NCBI RefSeq assembly: GCF_015244565.1
Contig: NZ_JABCQG010000011.1
Coordinates: forward strand, 1-64,000
Direction: 5' to 3'
DNA from: Gluconobacter vitians
Lineage (GTDB): Bacteria; Pseudomonadota; Alphaproteobacteria; Acetobacterales; Acetobacteraceae
Length of the DNA: 64,000 bases
Positions 8,074-16,926 of the stretch are shown here, piece by piece; the first letter of the stretch is position 1; each line of letters starts with the position of its first letter. The position numbers were made by a program, and so were the translations under genes. Under the pieces are notes generated by a model, which saw only the letters and a list, made by a program, of their open reading frames with translations, made no database searches and had not been told where the DNA came from.

Positions 8074-8882
8074 GAACGCATCTCCTCGGGAAACCAGACG
8101 GGCCACGCTACAGAAAGCGGCTGTCCATTGCACGTCAGGTCCGGCGAGGACCAGGCCTCCCGGCGCAGCATGGCGAGCGCCCGGTTTCCGCTGCGGGAGC
8201 GGATGTCGCCCACTTCACGCTCGCCGGAAACGATGACACCACCTTCGTCGGGGAACGTGCCCTCCGACAGGACAACCGGCAGCAGGCGGCGCTTGACGAG
8301 GCCGCGGTAATGGGTGCGGGCGGTCAGTTCCTGCCCCATATAGCAGCCCTTTTTCCAGGATACGCCGCGCAGGAGGTCCATGTCGGCTTCGAGCGCCAGC
8401 GTCTGCTCGCTCTCGAAATCCATGACGTCGGGCAGGCCGAGCAGGAGGCGGCGTTCCAGAAACGCGGATGGTGTCTCACCGCTCTGATCCGTTCCGGACA
8501 CGATGGCCCGCCAGCCTGCACCCTCACAGCGCGGATCGGGCGCGCTGCTGAGTGCATCCGGTGGCACGGAGTGGCTGTCCGCTCCGGTTATAACGCGCAG
8601 ATCCGTCCTCTCGATCTGCACATCCGCACGCAGGCGAAAGCGTGACAGGCGTTTGACGAGCATGTCGGCATGATCTGCCGCGCAGTCCATCAGGATCCGG
8701 TCCTGCGCTTCATACAAAAAGAACTCGCTCAGCCAGCGTCCCTGCGGCGTGAGCAGCGCACTCCAGACCGCCGTCGCGGGCGTCAGATCCTGGACGTCAT
8801 TCGTGATGAGGCCCTGAAGAAAGCTGGTCCGGTCCGACCCCGTAAAAGACAGGACGGCGCGGTGGGAGAGAGATCCATGCAT
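8070..8882 (-). CDS. ygfZ: Folate-binding protein YgfZ (Fe-S cluster/tRNA modification factor)
   Basis: About 270 residues, related to the GcvT aminomethyltransferase family. The YgfZ signature KGCYMGQELTAR, with its essential Cys, is present near residue 175. The N-terminal folate-binding part starts RAVLSFTGSDRTSFLQGLITND. YgfZ supports tetrahydrofolate-dependent Fe-S cluster biogenesis and MiaB activity. Starts at 8945, 8924 and 8882 are all in frame and none has a clear Shine-Dalgarno. I use 8882 because family homology begins just after it. It is translationally coupled to hisI and divergent from the cyclase-like gene. Confidence 0.9.
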   Translation of the reverse strand: MHGSLSHRAVLSFTGSDRTSFLQGLITNDVQDLTPATAVWSALLTPQGRWLSEFFLYEAQDRILMDCAADHADMLVKRLSRFRLRADVQIERTDLRVITGADSHSVPPDALSSAPDPRCEGAGWRAIVSGTDQSGETPSAFLERRLLLGLPDVMDFESEQTLALEADMDLLRGVSWKKGCYMGQELTARTHYRGLVKRRLLPVVLSEGTFPDEGGVIVSGEREVGDIRSRSGNRALAMLRREAWSSPDLTCNGQPLSVAWPVWFPEEMRS

Positions 8883-9158
8883 GTATGATACCGCAGTTTC
8901 GACGGTTTCCAGCAAAACCACCATGTTGGAAAACTGCCTGACCATAACGGCGAAATCTGCGGGCCGCCATATCCGTGTCGGACCAGTATGCTTAAAAGTC
9001 GGTTGGGCAGATCATGTAGAAATGATGGGTTTCTGATGTAAGCCTCTGTTTCGGACCATGGCTGCGGGTTGCAGTCTGGCAGTACTCGGGGGATATTGCC
9101 GTATCGCGGTAGTACGGCCCTGTTCCGCGACCCCGTGCCTGTCCGGAGAGAGAAGACG

Positions 9159-11480
9159 TTGTCAGCCGCAGAAATCGTGGACCCCACCCAGAGCCCTGCC
9201 AGCGACCGCCGCCGGATCTTTCAGATCCTGGGTCCGCTCGTGGGCGTGCTTCTGGTCATCGCCGCGATTACGGGCATCAGCCTTCACAACTACCAGACGA
9301 CCCGCACGGGCGTGATTTCGCTTTCCAACGACCTTCTGCGCAGCCAGCAGCGCTATGTGACACAGGAAGTCAGCGACTATCTCGCCCCGGCCTCCATCGG
9401 CGCCCTGATCGCACAGGACATGTTCCGCGATCCGCTGACGAATGCCACGCCTGACACGTTCATGCTCTATGGCCGCTCCATCCTGACGCACACGCCTCAG
9501 GTGGACAGCTTCTATATTGCGAATGATCAGGGCCAGTTCTGGATGATTACGCGCCACGGTCAGGACGGGTTCGAGCAGACCCATTTTCAGACCGATGACG
9601 GCAAGCAGGTCTATCATCACGTCTATACGGACAAGGACGGCAACGTTACGGGTGAAAGTTCGGACCCGGCGGAAGGCTACAATGTCGTCACCCGTCCGTG
9701 GTTCGCAAAAGCCGTCAAGCATCAGAACGACCCGGAGCGGCAGCTCCACTGGACCGATCCCTATGCCTATATTTCGACCCATCAGTTCATCATCACGGCC
9801 TCGCTCGCCTTCGATGGACATGACGGGCACAAATCGGTCTTTGCGATCAACATTTCGCTGAACCAGCTGACGTCCTTCCTCAACAAGCTTCAGGTCGGGC
9901 GGAGCGGGCAGGCCGTGATCGTGGACATGCACGGCCAGATCATTGCCGGGCACAATGTTGCGGAGGGGCAGGACCCGAAGACTTTCGATCCGGGGAATGT
10001 GTTCCTCGATCCCAAGACGCAGCCGGTCTTTATCCATGCGCTCAACCGCTTCCGCATCAAGGGACCGGGCACGGGCGTGGTGCAGGCGCGGGGCAGGAAT
10101 TACGTCACCATTGCCTCCGAACTGCCCTTCGTGCACCGGCACTGGGTGCTGCTGCTGAATGCCCCGGAGAGCGATTTTGCCGATTTCGCACAGACCGCGC
10201 GGCGGCAGAATATCGGATTTTCGCTGCTGGTGGTCGGACTGGCGTCCATTCTGGCGCTCGCACTTGTTGCGCAGGGGCGACATGTGGAGCGTCTGCGCAA
10301 GCGGCTCCAGCGCGGACGGGACCAGGTCAGGGCAGAGAATGCCTCGCTGCTTGAAATCGCCAGCACGCCGGACCTGTTCGATCCCGCGCATGAAGTGCCG
10401 ATCCTGACCGAAGCCCTGACGGCCCGGACCAGCGCGCGGCGTGCCAGTCTGTGGCGACTGCTGCCCGATGGCGACCGCCTGCTCTGCGAGGATGCCTTTG
10501 ATCCCGCGCGTGACGTGCACAGCACCGGCGTCGAAATCAGTCAGCGTGAAAATGGCAAGCTGTTCGAGGCTCTGGAAGAGGGCCATACCCTCTCGATCGC
10601 GGATGCGTCGCAGGACGAGCGGACACAGAACTTCCAGCGCGTCATCATGAGGGCCGTAGGCGCCAATACGCTGCTGTTCCAGCCGGTCCGCAACGCGCAT
10701 AAAACGGTCGGCGCGATCGTACTGGAAGATCCAGGCCAGCCGGAGACGATGGAACATATCATTGCCATCGTGGCGTCCATCGTGGCCCTGCGCTTTGCCA
10801 AACCGTTCGACGGGGCCGCGGAAGACAGCAAGACGGGTCTTACGGTTCCGGCGGAAAAGCACGATACGCGCTTTGACGAAGGCTTTCTGCTGGCCCCGTC
10901 GGATACAACGGCCGGAGAACCGGTGGCGGCGGGCGTGTATCCGCAGGTGCCGGTCATGGTCATCTCCTTCGTGGACCCCTATGCGCCGGACCGCGACAGC
11001 ATCGCGCGCGCCATGAACGTCATCCGCGCGCTCAGTCTGGAGATCCAGAAAATCGCGCGCGACAGCGGACTGTTCTCCGTTCAGGTGGTGAGCAACCGTC
11101 TTGTTCTCGTGGGTGGCTGCTCGCAGACGCCGGACCCGTCCGCTGCCGTCCGGCTGGCGGACGCAGCAGTCTCGATCCGCGAGGCCTGCCTGTCCTCGCT
11201 GGCCGCGGCGGATCTCGACCCCGTCTTCCGGATTGGCATGGATGTGGGATCGGTCATGGCCTCCGAACTCGGAGAGTCGCCTTCGGTCTTCAACATCTGG
11301 GGCGATGCGCTCAACGGCGCTGAACTCCTGACCGGCAGCGCGCCGGATGCGGGCACGATCCAGGTCTCCGAACAGGCCTATATGATCCTGCGTGAACATT
11401 TCCTCTTCCGTGCCCGGGGCATGTTCTACCTTCCCAATAGCGGGATCACCCGCAGCTTCATTCTGGCGGGCCGTCGATGA
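9159..11480 (+). CDS. Membrane sensor: dCache - TM - GAF - degenerate class III cyclase domain
   Basis: About 773 residues from TTG 9159, chosen for its GGAGAGAG site at 9145 (an ATG at 9069 would add 30 residues). The order is TM1 (~22-42), a periplasmic double Cache-type sensor (~55-330, including the RPWF motif), TM2 (~355-372), a GAF-like domain (~405-555) and a class III nucleotide cyclase fold (~610-770). In the last domain VISFVDPY may keep one metal Asp, but the second metal position reads SNRLVLVGG. IWGDALNGAELL keeps the Asn but has Glu where the transition-state Arg should be. I infer a pseudocyclase or a receptor of nucleotide signals. It overlaps the next gene (ATGA), heading a lipid transporter operon. 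Confidence 0.8.
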   Translation: MSAAEIVDPTQSPASDRRRIFQILGPLVGVLLVIAAITGISLHNYQTTRTGVISLSNDLLRSQQRYVTQEVSDYLAPASIGALIAQDMFRDPLTNATPDTFMLYGRSILTHTPQVDSFYIANDQGQFWMITRHGQDGFEQTHFQTDDGKQVYHHVYTDKDGNVTGESSDPAEGYNVVTRPWFAKAVKHQNDPERQLHWTDPYAYISTHQFIITASLAFDGHDGHKSVFAINISLNQLTSFLNKLQVGRSGQAVIVDMHGQIIAGHNVAEGQDPKTFDPGNVFLDPKTQPVFIHALNRFRIKGPGTGVVQARGRNYVTIASELPFVHRHWVLLLNAPESDFADFAQTARRQNIGFSLLVVGLASILALALVAQGRHVERLRKRLQRGRDQVRAENASLLEIASTPDLFDPAHEVPILTEALTARTSARRASLWRLLPDGDRLLCEDAFDPARDVHSTGVEISQRENGKLFEALEEGHTLSIADASQDERTQNFQRVIMRAVGANTLLFQPVRNAHKTVGAIVLEDPGQPETMEHIIAIVASIVALRFAKPFDGAAEDSKTGLTVPAEKHDTRFDEGFLLAPSDTTAGEPVAAGVYPQVPVMVISFVDPYAPDRDSIARAMNVIRALSLEIQKIARDSGLFSVQVVSNRLVLVGGCSQTPDPSAAVRLADAAVSIREACLSSLAAADLDPVFRIGMDVGSVMASELGESPSVFNIWGDALNGAELLTGSAPDAGTIQVSEQAYMILREHFLFRARGMFYLPNSGITRSFILAGRR

Positions 11481-12301
11481 AAATGCTGCGCAATTTCGAC
11501 CGGATTACGATGGTCCGGAGCATGCTGGTGCATCTGGGATATTTCTCCCGCACGCAGATGCGCTTCACGCTCATGATGATCGGTGCCGGCTGGGGCATCA
11601 TGCGTGAGGCTACCCGGCTGACGACCTGGCGGCGGACGGTCCGGATCGAGTTCTGGACCTCCCTGCATCAGGCTGTTGGCGGCGGGATCCTGAGCACGCT
11701 GGTGACGGCGGCGCTGACGGGGTTCGGTATCGTGGCGCAGACCGTTTACTGGCTCGGCTTTGCGGGCATGGCGCAGATGACGGGCTCCATTCTGTCCACG
11801 GTGCTGGTGCGTGAGATCGCGCCGGTTCTGGTGGGGGTGATCCTGCTGGGACGCTCCGGGATGCTGATGCTGACCGAACTCGGGACGCTGACGACGGGCG
11901 GGCAGATGCGGTCCATGACCGGGATGGGCATTGATCCGTTCATTTCCTTTCTGGTGCCACGCAGCCTGGCCATGACGATCAGCGGCTTTACGCTTGGCAT
12001 CATCTTCAGCGCGACCGCACTCCTTGTGGGGTATGCGGTCTGCCGCGTCGAGGATGCGATCACGATGCCGATCTGGGCATTTCTGGATCAGGTCGTCAGC
12101 AGCGTGAAGCCGATCGATTATATCGTGATCCCGGCCAAATTCATCTTCAGCGGTTACGCCGTGGGCGTCTGCTCGTGCCTGTCGGGCATGGACGTGACGA
12201 CAGAAGATGATCTGTCGAGCATGATGCCCCGCGGATTTGCGCGCGGAATGCTGTCCATTATGGCCATCAACGTCGTCTTCAGTGTGTGTTTCGATGGCTG
12301 A
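11477..12301 (+). CDS. mlaE: MlaE-family ABC transporter permease
   Basis: A 274-residue inner membrane permease. The family core is clear: a conserved EIAPVLVGVILLGRSG helix (~110-125), the MLTELGTL segment and the coupling region GGQMRSMTGMGIDPF (~142-156), followed by VPRSLAMTISGF and further TM helices to the C-terminus. MlaE proteins move phospholipid-like substrates between inner membrane and MCE proteins. It starts inside the sensor gene's stop (ATGA) and its end overlaps the ATPase-like gene by 8 nt. The conserved motif is more divergent than in typical MlaE, in line with an unusual partner ATPase. Confidence 0.88.
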   Translation: MKMLRNFDRITMVRSMLVHLGYFSRTQMRFTLMMIGAGWGIMREATRLTTWRRTVRIEFWTSLHQAVGGGILSTLVTAALTGFGIVAQTVYWLGFAGMAQMTGSILSTVLVREIAPVLVGVILLGRSGMLMLTELGTLTTGGQMRSMTGMGIDPFISFLVPRSLAMTISGFTLGIIFSATALLVGYAVCRVEDAITMPIWAFLDQVVSSVKPIDYIVIPAKFIFSGYAVGVCSCLSGMDVTTEDDLSSMMPRGFARGMLSIMAINVVFSVCFDG

Positions 12302-13013
12302 ACCTGACGACGTCTTTCCGAATTCGCTCGATGCCCGTCTGGAGCTTCTGGATGCGCGGCCGCGCTTTGATGAAAGCGGGCTGGTCTCCAGCCGCTATAA
12401 TCTGCGTCTCAATTCGGGGGAATGTGCCCTGATCGAGTGCCGGGACATGGGGCAGGCGGCCCTGTTTGCCGATATGTGCGTCGGGCTGATCCCGCTTGAT
12501 GACGGGCATATCCGCTGCATGGGGCTCGACTGGGCCGATCTGGACGAACGGCGTAGCAACGCGCTGCGGGGCCGGATCGGCCGTGTGGTCATGACGGGCG
12601 GCTGGGTGGACCTGTACGGGACGCATATGAACATCCTGTGGCCACAGTTGCACCATACCCGCACACCGATCGAGAAGCTTCAGGCCCAAGCGGTGCATCT
12701 GGCCGTGAGGCTTGGTCTTCCAGGCCTGCCAGTCGTTCCGCCAAACCGCCTGTCGTCCATGGATCGGCAGCGTGCGGCCTGTGTCCGGTCCATGCTGGGC
12801 GAACCTGCGCTCCTGCTGCTGGAGCACCCGATGGAGGGGGCGTCCGTCAGTCTGATGGAGGCGTTCCTGTCTCTCGTGACCAATCTGCGGGACCGCGGAT
12901 GTGCGGTGGTCTGGATGGCTCCGGATGAAAGCGGGTGGGGGGATTATGCGTCCGATGCCACCATCCGCCTGCGCCTTTATGATGACGGACTGTTTTCGAT
13001 GCGAGGTTCCTGA
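12294..13013 (+). CDS. ABC-ATPase-like subunit of the Mla system with all catalytic motifs lost
   Basis: A 239-residue protein that aligns by eye with MlaF-type ATPases but lacks their chemistry. The Walker A position reads CRDMGQAAL instead of GxSGxGKTT, with no Lys. The Q-loop Gln is replaced (VVMTGGWVD). The signature reads LSSMDRQRA instead of LSGGxxRR. Walker B is LLLLEHP instead of LLLDEP, and the switch His is Pro (MAPDES). The surrounding fold positions (GECALIE, ALRGRIG, GEPALLLL, GCAVVWM) are retained and the frame is intact, so it is a maintained pseudo-ATPase and not a decaying gene. Overlaps with mlaE (8 nt) and mlaD (TGATG) show tight coupling. Confidence 0.78.
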   Translation: MAEPDDVFPNSLDARLELLDARPRFDESGLVSSRYNLRLNSGECALIECRDMGQAALFADMCVGLIPLDDGHIRCMGLDWADLDERRSNALRGRIGRVVMTGGWVDLYGTHMNILWPQLHHTRTPIEKLQAQAVHLAVRLGLPGLPVVPPNRLSSMDRQRAACVRSMLGEPALLLLEHPMEGASVSLMEAFLSLVTNLRDRGCAVVWMAPDESGWGDYASDATIRLRLYDDGLFSMRGS

Positions 13014-13969
13014 TGTTTCGCGTACGCCAGACCGAGACCGCCCGTCCGCTCTTTCAGAACCGCTATGCGGATGAATGGGTCGGGCTGCTTGTCCTTGCCG
13101 CGATCGTCCTGTTCTCGGTGGCCGTCGTGGAAGCCGGTTTCCTGCGCCAGTGGCTGACGCCGGAAAAGAAACTGCATTTCGTGCTGCCTGAAAGCGGTGT
13201 GGCGGGACTGGCGATCGGAAATGACATCGAGGTCATGGGCGTCCATGCCGGTGAAATCCGTCGTCTCAAGCTCAATGAAACGGGCCGGATGTATGCGGAA
13301 GGCTATCTGGACCCGCAGTTCGTGCCCTTTATCCGGCAGGACAGCACGGCCATTATCCGTCACCGCCTGATCGTAGCAGGAGCAAGTTACATTGAACTGG
13401 GTCGCGGCAAGGGCAAGCCACTGGACTGGGACTATGCCGTTCTACAAGCCACGGTGGAGGCCAATCCGGCGGATGTGATCACCCAGACCGTCACGGATCT
13501 GCGCAACAAGCTCGTACCGGCCATGAACAACGTCCAGCTCATTACGGCGCAGGTCAACGACATGCTGACAGACATGCGAAAAGGACAGGGAACGATTGGC
13601 GGATTGCTGGTGAAGGATGACGTGCTCGACAAGGCCAATGCTGCGCTGGCGCATCTCGATACTGTTATTGCGGATCTCAGACCCATTGAAAAACAGGCCG
13701 GAGGAATCATGACCAAGGCTGATGGCACGATGGCCAATGCCAGGGCCGCGACGGCAAGTCTGCGTCAGAGCATGCCGCAGGTCCAGCAGACTATCGCTCA
13801 TACCAATACGGCCACCGCACAGCTTCCGGCCCTGCTGGCGCAGGCGGAGGCCAGTGCGAGCAGTCTGCGCAAGCTGACGGATCAGTTGCGGGGGCTCTGG
13901 CTGCTGGGTGGTGGCGGATCGAAACAGGAGCCCTCGCGTCGACTGCCGGCGCAGGCGGTGCGGCCATGA
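13013..13969 (+). CDS. mlaD: MlaD/MCE-family lipid transport protein
   Basis: A 318-residue periplasmic-facing protein with one N-terminal TM helix (~24-43), an MCE domain (~52-125, with GLAIGNDIEVMGVHAGEIRRLKL and a conserved GASYIELG end), then a long helical stretch (~145-300) likely to form coiled coils that bridge the periplasm, and a Pro/Gly-rich tail. MCE proteins hexamerise and give lipids a hydrophobic path. The start ATG overlaps the preceding TGA (TGATG) and its end overlaps the lipoprotein gene (ATGA). Confidence 0.9.
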   Translation: MFRVRQTETARPLFQNRYADEWVGLLVLAAIVLFSVAVVEAGFLRQWLTPEKKLHFVLPESGVAGLAIGNDIEVMGVHAGEIRRLKLNETGRMYAEGYLDPQFVPFIRQDSTAIIRHRLIVAGASYIELGRGKGKPLDWDYAVLQATVEANPADVITQTVTDLRNKLVPAMNNVQLITAQVNDMLTDMRKGQGTIGGLLVKDDVLDKANAALAHLDTVIADLRPIEKQAGGIMTKADGTMANARAATASLRQSMPQVQQTIAHTNTATAQLPALLAQAEASASSLRKLTDQLRGLWLLGGGGSKQEPSRRLPAQAVRP

Positions 13970-14868
13970 GGCAGGTTCTCCTGGGATGCTCCGCCCTGAT
14001 GGTCCTGACGCTTGCTGGCTGCTCGTCTTCGACTGCGACGAAGGCTCCGAAGCCGGACCAGCCTTACGAAGACGCCATGGATACGGGCAAAAGCGTGTAT
14101 GAAATCGGTCAGGCCTCGCAGGCCGAGGCTCAGTACCGGACGGCCATGGATCGTGCGCTGATGCGCGATGATGCTGCGGGTATCCATGAGGCCGGTTTCA
14201 ATCTGGCGACCGTCCTGCTGGCGCAGGATCAGCCCCGCAAGGCCCTGCAGAGCCTGAGCACGACCGAAGCCGCGCTTAGTCTGCACAGTTTCTCCGATAC
14301 GTCCGATCTGGCCGTGATCCGTGCGGCCGCGCTTTACCGGCTTCATGACACGGTATTCGCGTCGCAGGCCGTGGAGCGCGCTCTTCAGTCTCCAGATATG
14401 GGAATCCGCGAACGGGCGCTTTACCTGTCAGGGCTGATCGCAGCGGACCTGAAACAGGACACGGTTCTGGCCCGGCGTGTGAACGATCTGGCGGGATTTC
14501 ATACAAACAGCGCGACAGTCGATCAGCAGGAACTGACGGCCCGCCTGAACCTGCTTCGGAGGCAGCCGGAACTGGCCTATAGCGGAGCGCTGTCAGTGGT
14601 GAAGAGCCGTCGGGATGCGCTGGATTATCGTGGAATGCGCCGGGCGCTCACACTCGCGGCCGATGCTGCCGAGGCGGCAGGGCACCTTCCGCAGGCCACC
14701 GCACTCCGGCAGGAGGAACAGATCAGCAAGCAGGTGGCTGTGAAACAGGCTGGGGAAAATGGGGGTGCTGCAGGAGATGCTCCTGCGCCCGGATCAGTCC
14801 CGGCCAAGGTTACGGTGCAGGTGCGTGGCACGCCTGCCGATCAGTCAGGCCTCGGGGCCGGCGACTGA
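13966..14868 (+). CDS. TPR-like lipoprotein of the Mla-type operon
   Basis: A 300-residue protein with a signal peptide and lipobox LAGC (~16-19), so it is probably anchored in a membrane. Residues ~40-250 are Ala-rich helical repeats similar to TPRs (YEIGQASQAEAQYRTAMDRAL, ALYLSGLIAADLKQD). The C-terminus is Gly/Ala/Pro rich and low in complexity. It lacks an ABC_trans_aux (PqiC) signature, the usual lipoprotein partner of MCE operons. It may act as the outer-membrane-side adaptor of this system; this is inference from operon position (ATGA overlap with mlaD). Confidence 0.75.
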   Translation: MRQVLLGCSALMVLTLAGCSSSTATKAPKPDQPYEDAMDTGKSVYEIGQASQAEAQYRTAMDRALMRDDAAGIHEAGFNLATVLLAQDQPRKALQSLSTTEAALSLHSFSDTSDLAVIRAAALYRLHDTVFASQAVERALQSPDMGIRERALYLSGLIAADLKQDTVLARRVNDLAGFHTNSATVDQQELTARLNLLRRQPELAYSGALSVVKSRRDALDYRGMRRALTLAADAAEAAGHLPQATALRQEEQISKQVAVKQAGENGGAAGDAPAPGSVPAKVTVQVRGTPADQSGLGAGD

Positions 14869-14875
14869 AAAAGAA

Positions 14876-14913
14876 AAGGCGTCAAACCCGGATTGCACGG
14901 GTTCTGACGCCTT
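14876..14913 (-). terminator. Hairpin between convergent genes
   Basis: Arms AAGGCGTCAAACCCG/CGGGTTCTGACGCCTT pair over 15 bp with one bulged base. Read on the minus strand the stem is followed by TTTTCTTTTTC, so it is an intrinsic terminator for the small secreted protein gene. It also lies just after the lipoprotein stop of the Mla-type operon. Confidence 0.75.
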
Positions 14914-14928
14914 CTCCTCAAGTAAAAC

Positions 14929-15219
14929 TCAGAACTGGCCGCGGGTATTTCCTGTCCGCTTGGCTTCGTCTTCGCACATATAGGTTCCATGTGAAGTGGC
15001 GCCGTACCAGAAGCTGCCCTGTACATGGTAAACATGGGTTGCCGTGTTGACCCAGACCTGATTGCAGGCCTCGCTGTTCCGGGTGTCTGCGGCCTGCGTA
15101 ACCTGGGGCTTTCCTTCTGAGGGTGCGCTGACAACGGCGTTTTCGACTTTCGGATCCTGAGCGACGGCCGTTCCGCCGAGAAGTCCGAGGATGAAGAAAG
15201 AAGCGAGCACCGTTTTCAT
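14929..15219 (-). CDS. Small secreted protein with a VWVNT-VYH repeat-like module
   Basis: A 96-residue precursor. Residues 1-20 are a classical signal peptide with a likely cleavage at AVA-Q. Mature residues ~50-95 carry a module I recognise from many small exported proteins (VWVNTATHVYH, then FWYGATSHGTYMCEDEAKRTG), with two Cys likely to form a disulfide. The function of this module is unknown to me. The ATG has an AAGGAA site at good spacing. It is monocistronic with a strong terminator. Confidence 0.8.
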   Translation of the reverse strand: MKTVLASFFILGLLGGTAVAQDPKVENAVVSAPSEGKPQVTQAADTRNSEACNQVWVNTATHVYHVQGSFWYGATSHGTYMCEDEAKRTGNTRGQF

Positions 15220-15366
15220 GTGAGAATTCCTTATCAGGTATCAGTAGCTGCCTTCAGATTATGTAAAGGGGAAAGCATATCCAAATCACGAACCGGTAAT
15301 TCTACTGTCAAAGAATAACATTCATGTTAATTCACAAGTAACGGATCTGTTATCAGTGATCTTGTC

Positions 15367-16926
15367 TTACAGGTTTCCAAGAACCTTCAGGCCGACCAGT
15401 GTTGCATTCGGAATGACGGAGGTCTGGCCGGGGCGCATCATGTATTCGAACTCCGGCTGCAGCACGAGACCGGGACGGATGGGGACACCGTAATAGGCTT
15501 CCAGAATGGCCGAATGGGTCTGCGGGCCGTTGACGAAGGCCCCCATGGACATGCCCGCAAGCTGTCTCAGACGCTGACCGACCGTGATGGCCGGGCTCAT
15601 CTGATAATAGGAATACATCACACCGAAACGGTCGAACGGCCGGCGGGGAATGATGCCCAGCAGCGATGCTCCGACATAGACCTGATCCGAGAATGTCGAG
15701 ACGCTGGGCGTATTGTGCACATAGCCGGCGAGGATGTAGCCGCCCGCCATCTGGTGCTGTCCGCCCTTCCGATATACCATCTGGTCCACTTCGATATAGA
15801 ACGTGTCGCGCGGTTTGTTGGCGTCGTGGATCACGTCCTTCGCAAACATCGCCGGAATGGTGCCGAGGCGATCCGCATAAGGCGACGTGTCATGCGCAAA
15901 GCCGAGCTTGTAATGGCCCGGAAGGTTGTCTGGACCGATAAAGGGCTCCCAGGTCAGTTCGATTGGAAGCATGACACCGGTTGAGTGTTCACTGCCCCAG
16001 GCCCAGCCGCTGGGATTTTCCGTCAGCGCGCCGACCCGATAGACGCCTGTTCGCAGGGTCAGGTCACGTGTGGGTTTGATACGCAGCGTGCCGCCCCAGT
16101 TGGCTTTCGGATAAACGCTCCAGCCTTCGTCGGCCTTGATGGCAGGAGGCGCGGAGCATTGCACCATGAAGGTGCAGAGCAGCACGGAGGTCGCATAGGT
16201 ATGCGTCAGCGTGATGCGGCCGATATTGATGTTGATGCGGTTGTTAAAAAACGATTTCTCAAGATAGATGTCCGCCAGATGGGCCGCCGCATGTCCGGAA
16301 AGACTGTAGACTTCACTCAGCAGGATGTGGTGCTCGCCAACATGGTCGTAGGAGACTTCGCGACCGGCACGTTCCATCATCACCGCGTGCAGGATCCAGC
16401 CATCCAGCCCCAGCAGCCGACCCAGATCCCAGCGTGTGTTGAACGTCAGTTCATGGGCGTAGGACATGCCCTTGCTGATGCCGCCGCCAACATTGGCCAT
16501 GGCTTCTCCCTTGTAGGAGAACTCGAAGCTGAAACCGCGCTCTGCCAGCCAGTTCCGATAAGGCGAGAGCTGGGGTGCGATATGACCGAAGGCTTCTGCC
16601 GGTACGTAATAACCGGCTGTCAGGTCACTGCGGCGCAGGGCGTCGTCATTGCGGTTGAGGAGGGAGGAGATGCTTTCCGTATCAAAGATTGCCCCGAGAT
16701 GGTCCGCAGATGGTGCGGGGGGATGGGCGGCACGTGCATGCTGCGTCCGTGCGGCCGGGTGAGACATGCCGGGTGTCGTGGACGGAAGCTGCCGGACAGC
16801 CGTACCCGGAGCGGGCTGCTGGGTTGTCTGGGTCGTGTCCTGAGCATGAACTGTCAGGGGAGTAATGGCGATGGCCGAAAGAATATTGATCTGCAGGAAG
16901 ACTTTTAAAAAACATTTACGAGACAT
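15367..16926 (-). CDS. oprB: OprB-family carbohydrate-selective porin
   Basis: A 519-residue outer membrane protein. It has a signal peptide (~1-28, AHA-type end VHAQ), a Gln/Pro/His-rich spacer (~30-75) and then an OprB beta-barrel with alternating aromatic strands (WDLGRLLGLDGW, YLEKSFFNNRININIGRI, GVMYSYYQMSP). OprB porins let glucose and other sugars across the outer membrane, which suits a sugar-oxidising acetic acid bacterium. A possible AGGAAAG ribosome site lies upstream of the ATG. An AT-rich non-coding block of about 300 nt precedes it and probably holds the promoter. No partner genes. Confidence 0.9.
   Translation of the reverse strand: MSRKCFLKVFLQINILSAIAITPLTVHAQDTTQTTQQPAPGTAVRQLPSTTPGMSHPAARTQHARAAHPPAPSADHLGAIFDTESISSLLNRNDDALRRSDLTAGYYVPAEAFGHIAPQLSPYRNWLAERGFSFEFSYKGEAMANVGGGISKGMSYAHELTFNTRWDLGRLLGLDGWILHAVMMERAGREVSYDHVGEHHILLSEVYSLSGHAAAHLADIYLEKSFFNNRININIGRITLTHTYATSVLLCTFMVQCSAPPAIKADEGWSVYPKANWGGTLRIKPTRDLTLRTGVYRVGALTENPSGWAWGSEHSTGVMLPIELTWEPFIGPDNLPGHYKLGFAHDTSPYADRLGTIPAMFAKDVIHDANKPRDTFYIEVDQMVYRKGGQHQMAGGYILAGYVHNTPSVSTFSDQVYVGASLLGIIPRRPFDRFGVMYSYYQMSPAITVGQRLRQLAGMSMGAFVNGPQTHSAILEAYYGVPIRPGLVLQPEFEYMMRPGQTSVIPNATLVGLKVLGNL

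Noticed and set aside
9162-11399. Long minus-strand open frame (745 codons) opposite the Cache-GAF-cyclase gene
   Set aside because: Composition is Arg/His/Asp/Gly-rich without any domain; it mirrors the high-GC codon pattern of the real gene on the plus strand.
12294-13013. Calling this gene a normal MlaF ATPase
   Set aside because: None of the five catalytic motifs is present, so the standard label would be misleading.
12294-13013. Calling this gene a pseudogene
   Set aside because: The frame is intact, the length is that of the family, and start and stop overlap both neighbours exactly.
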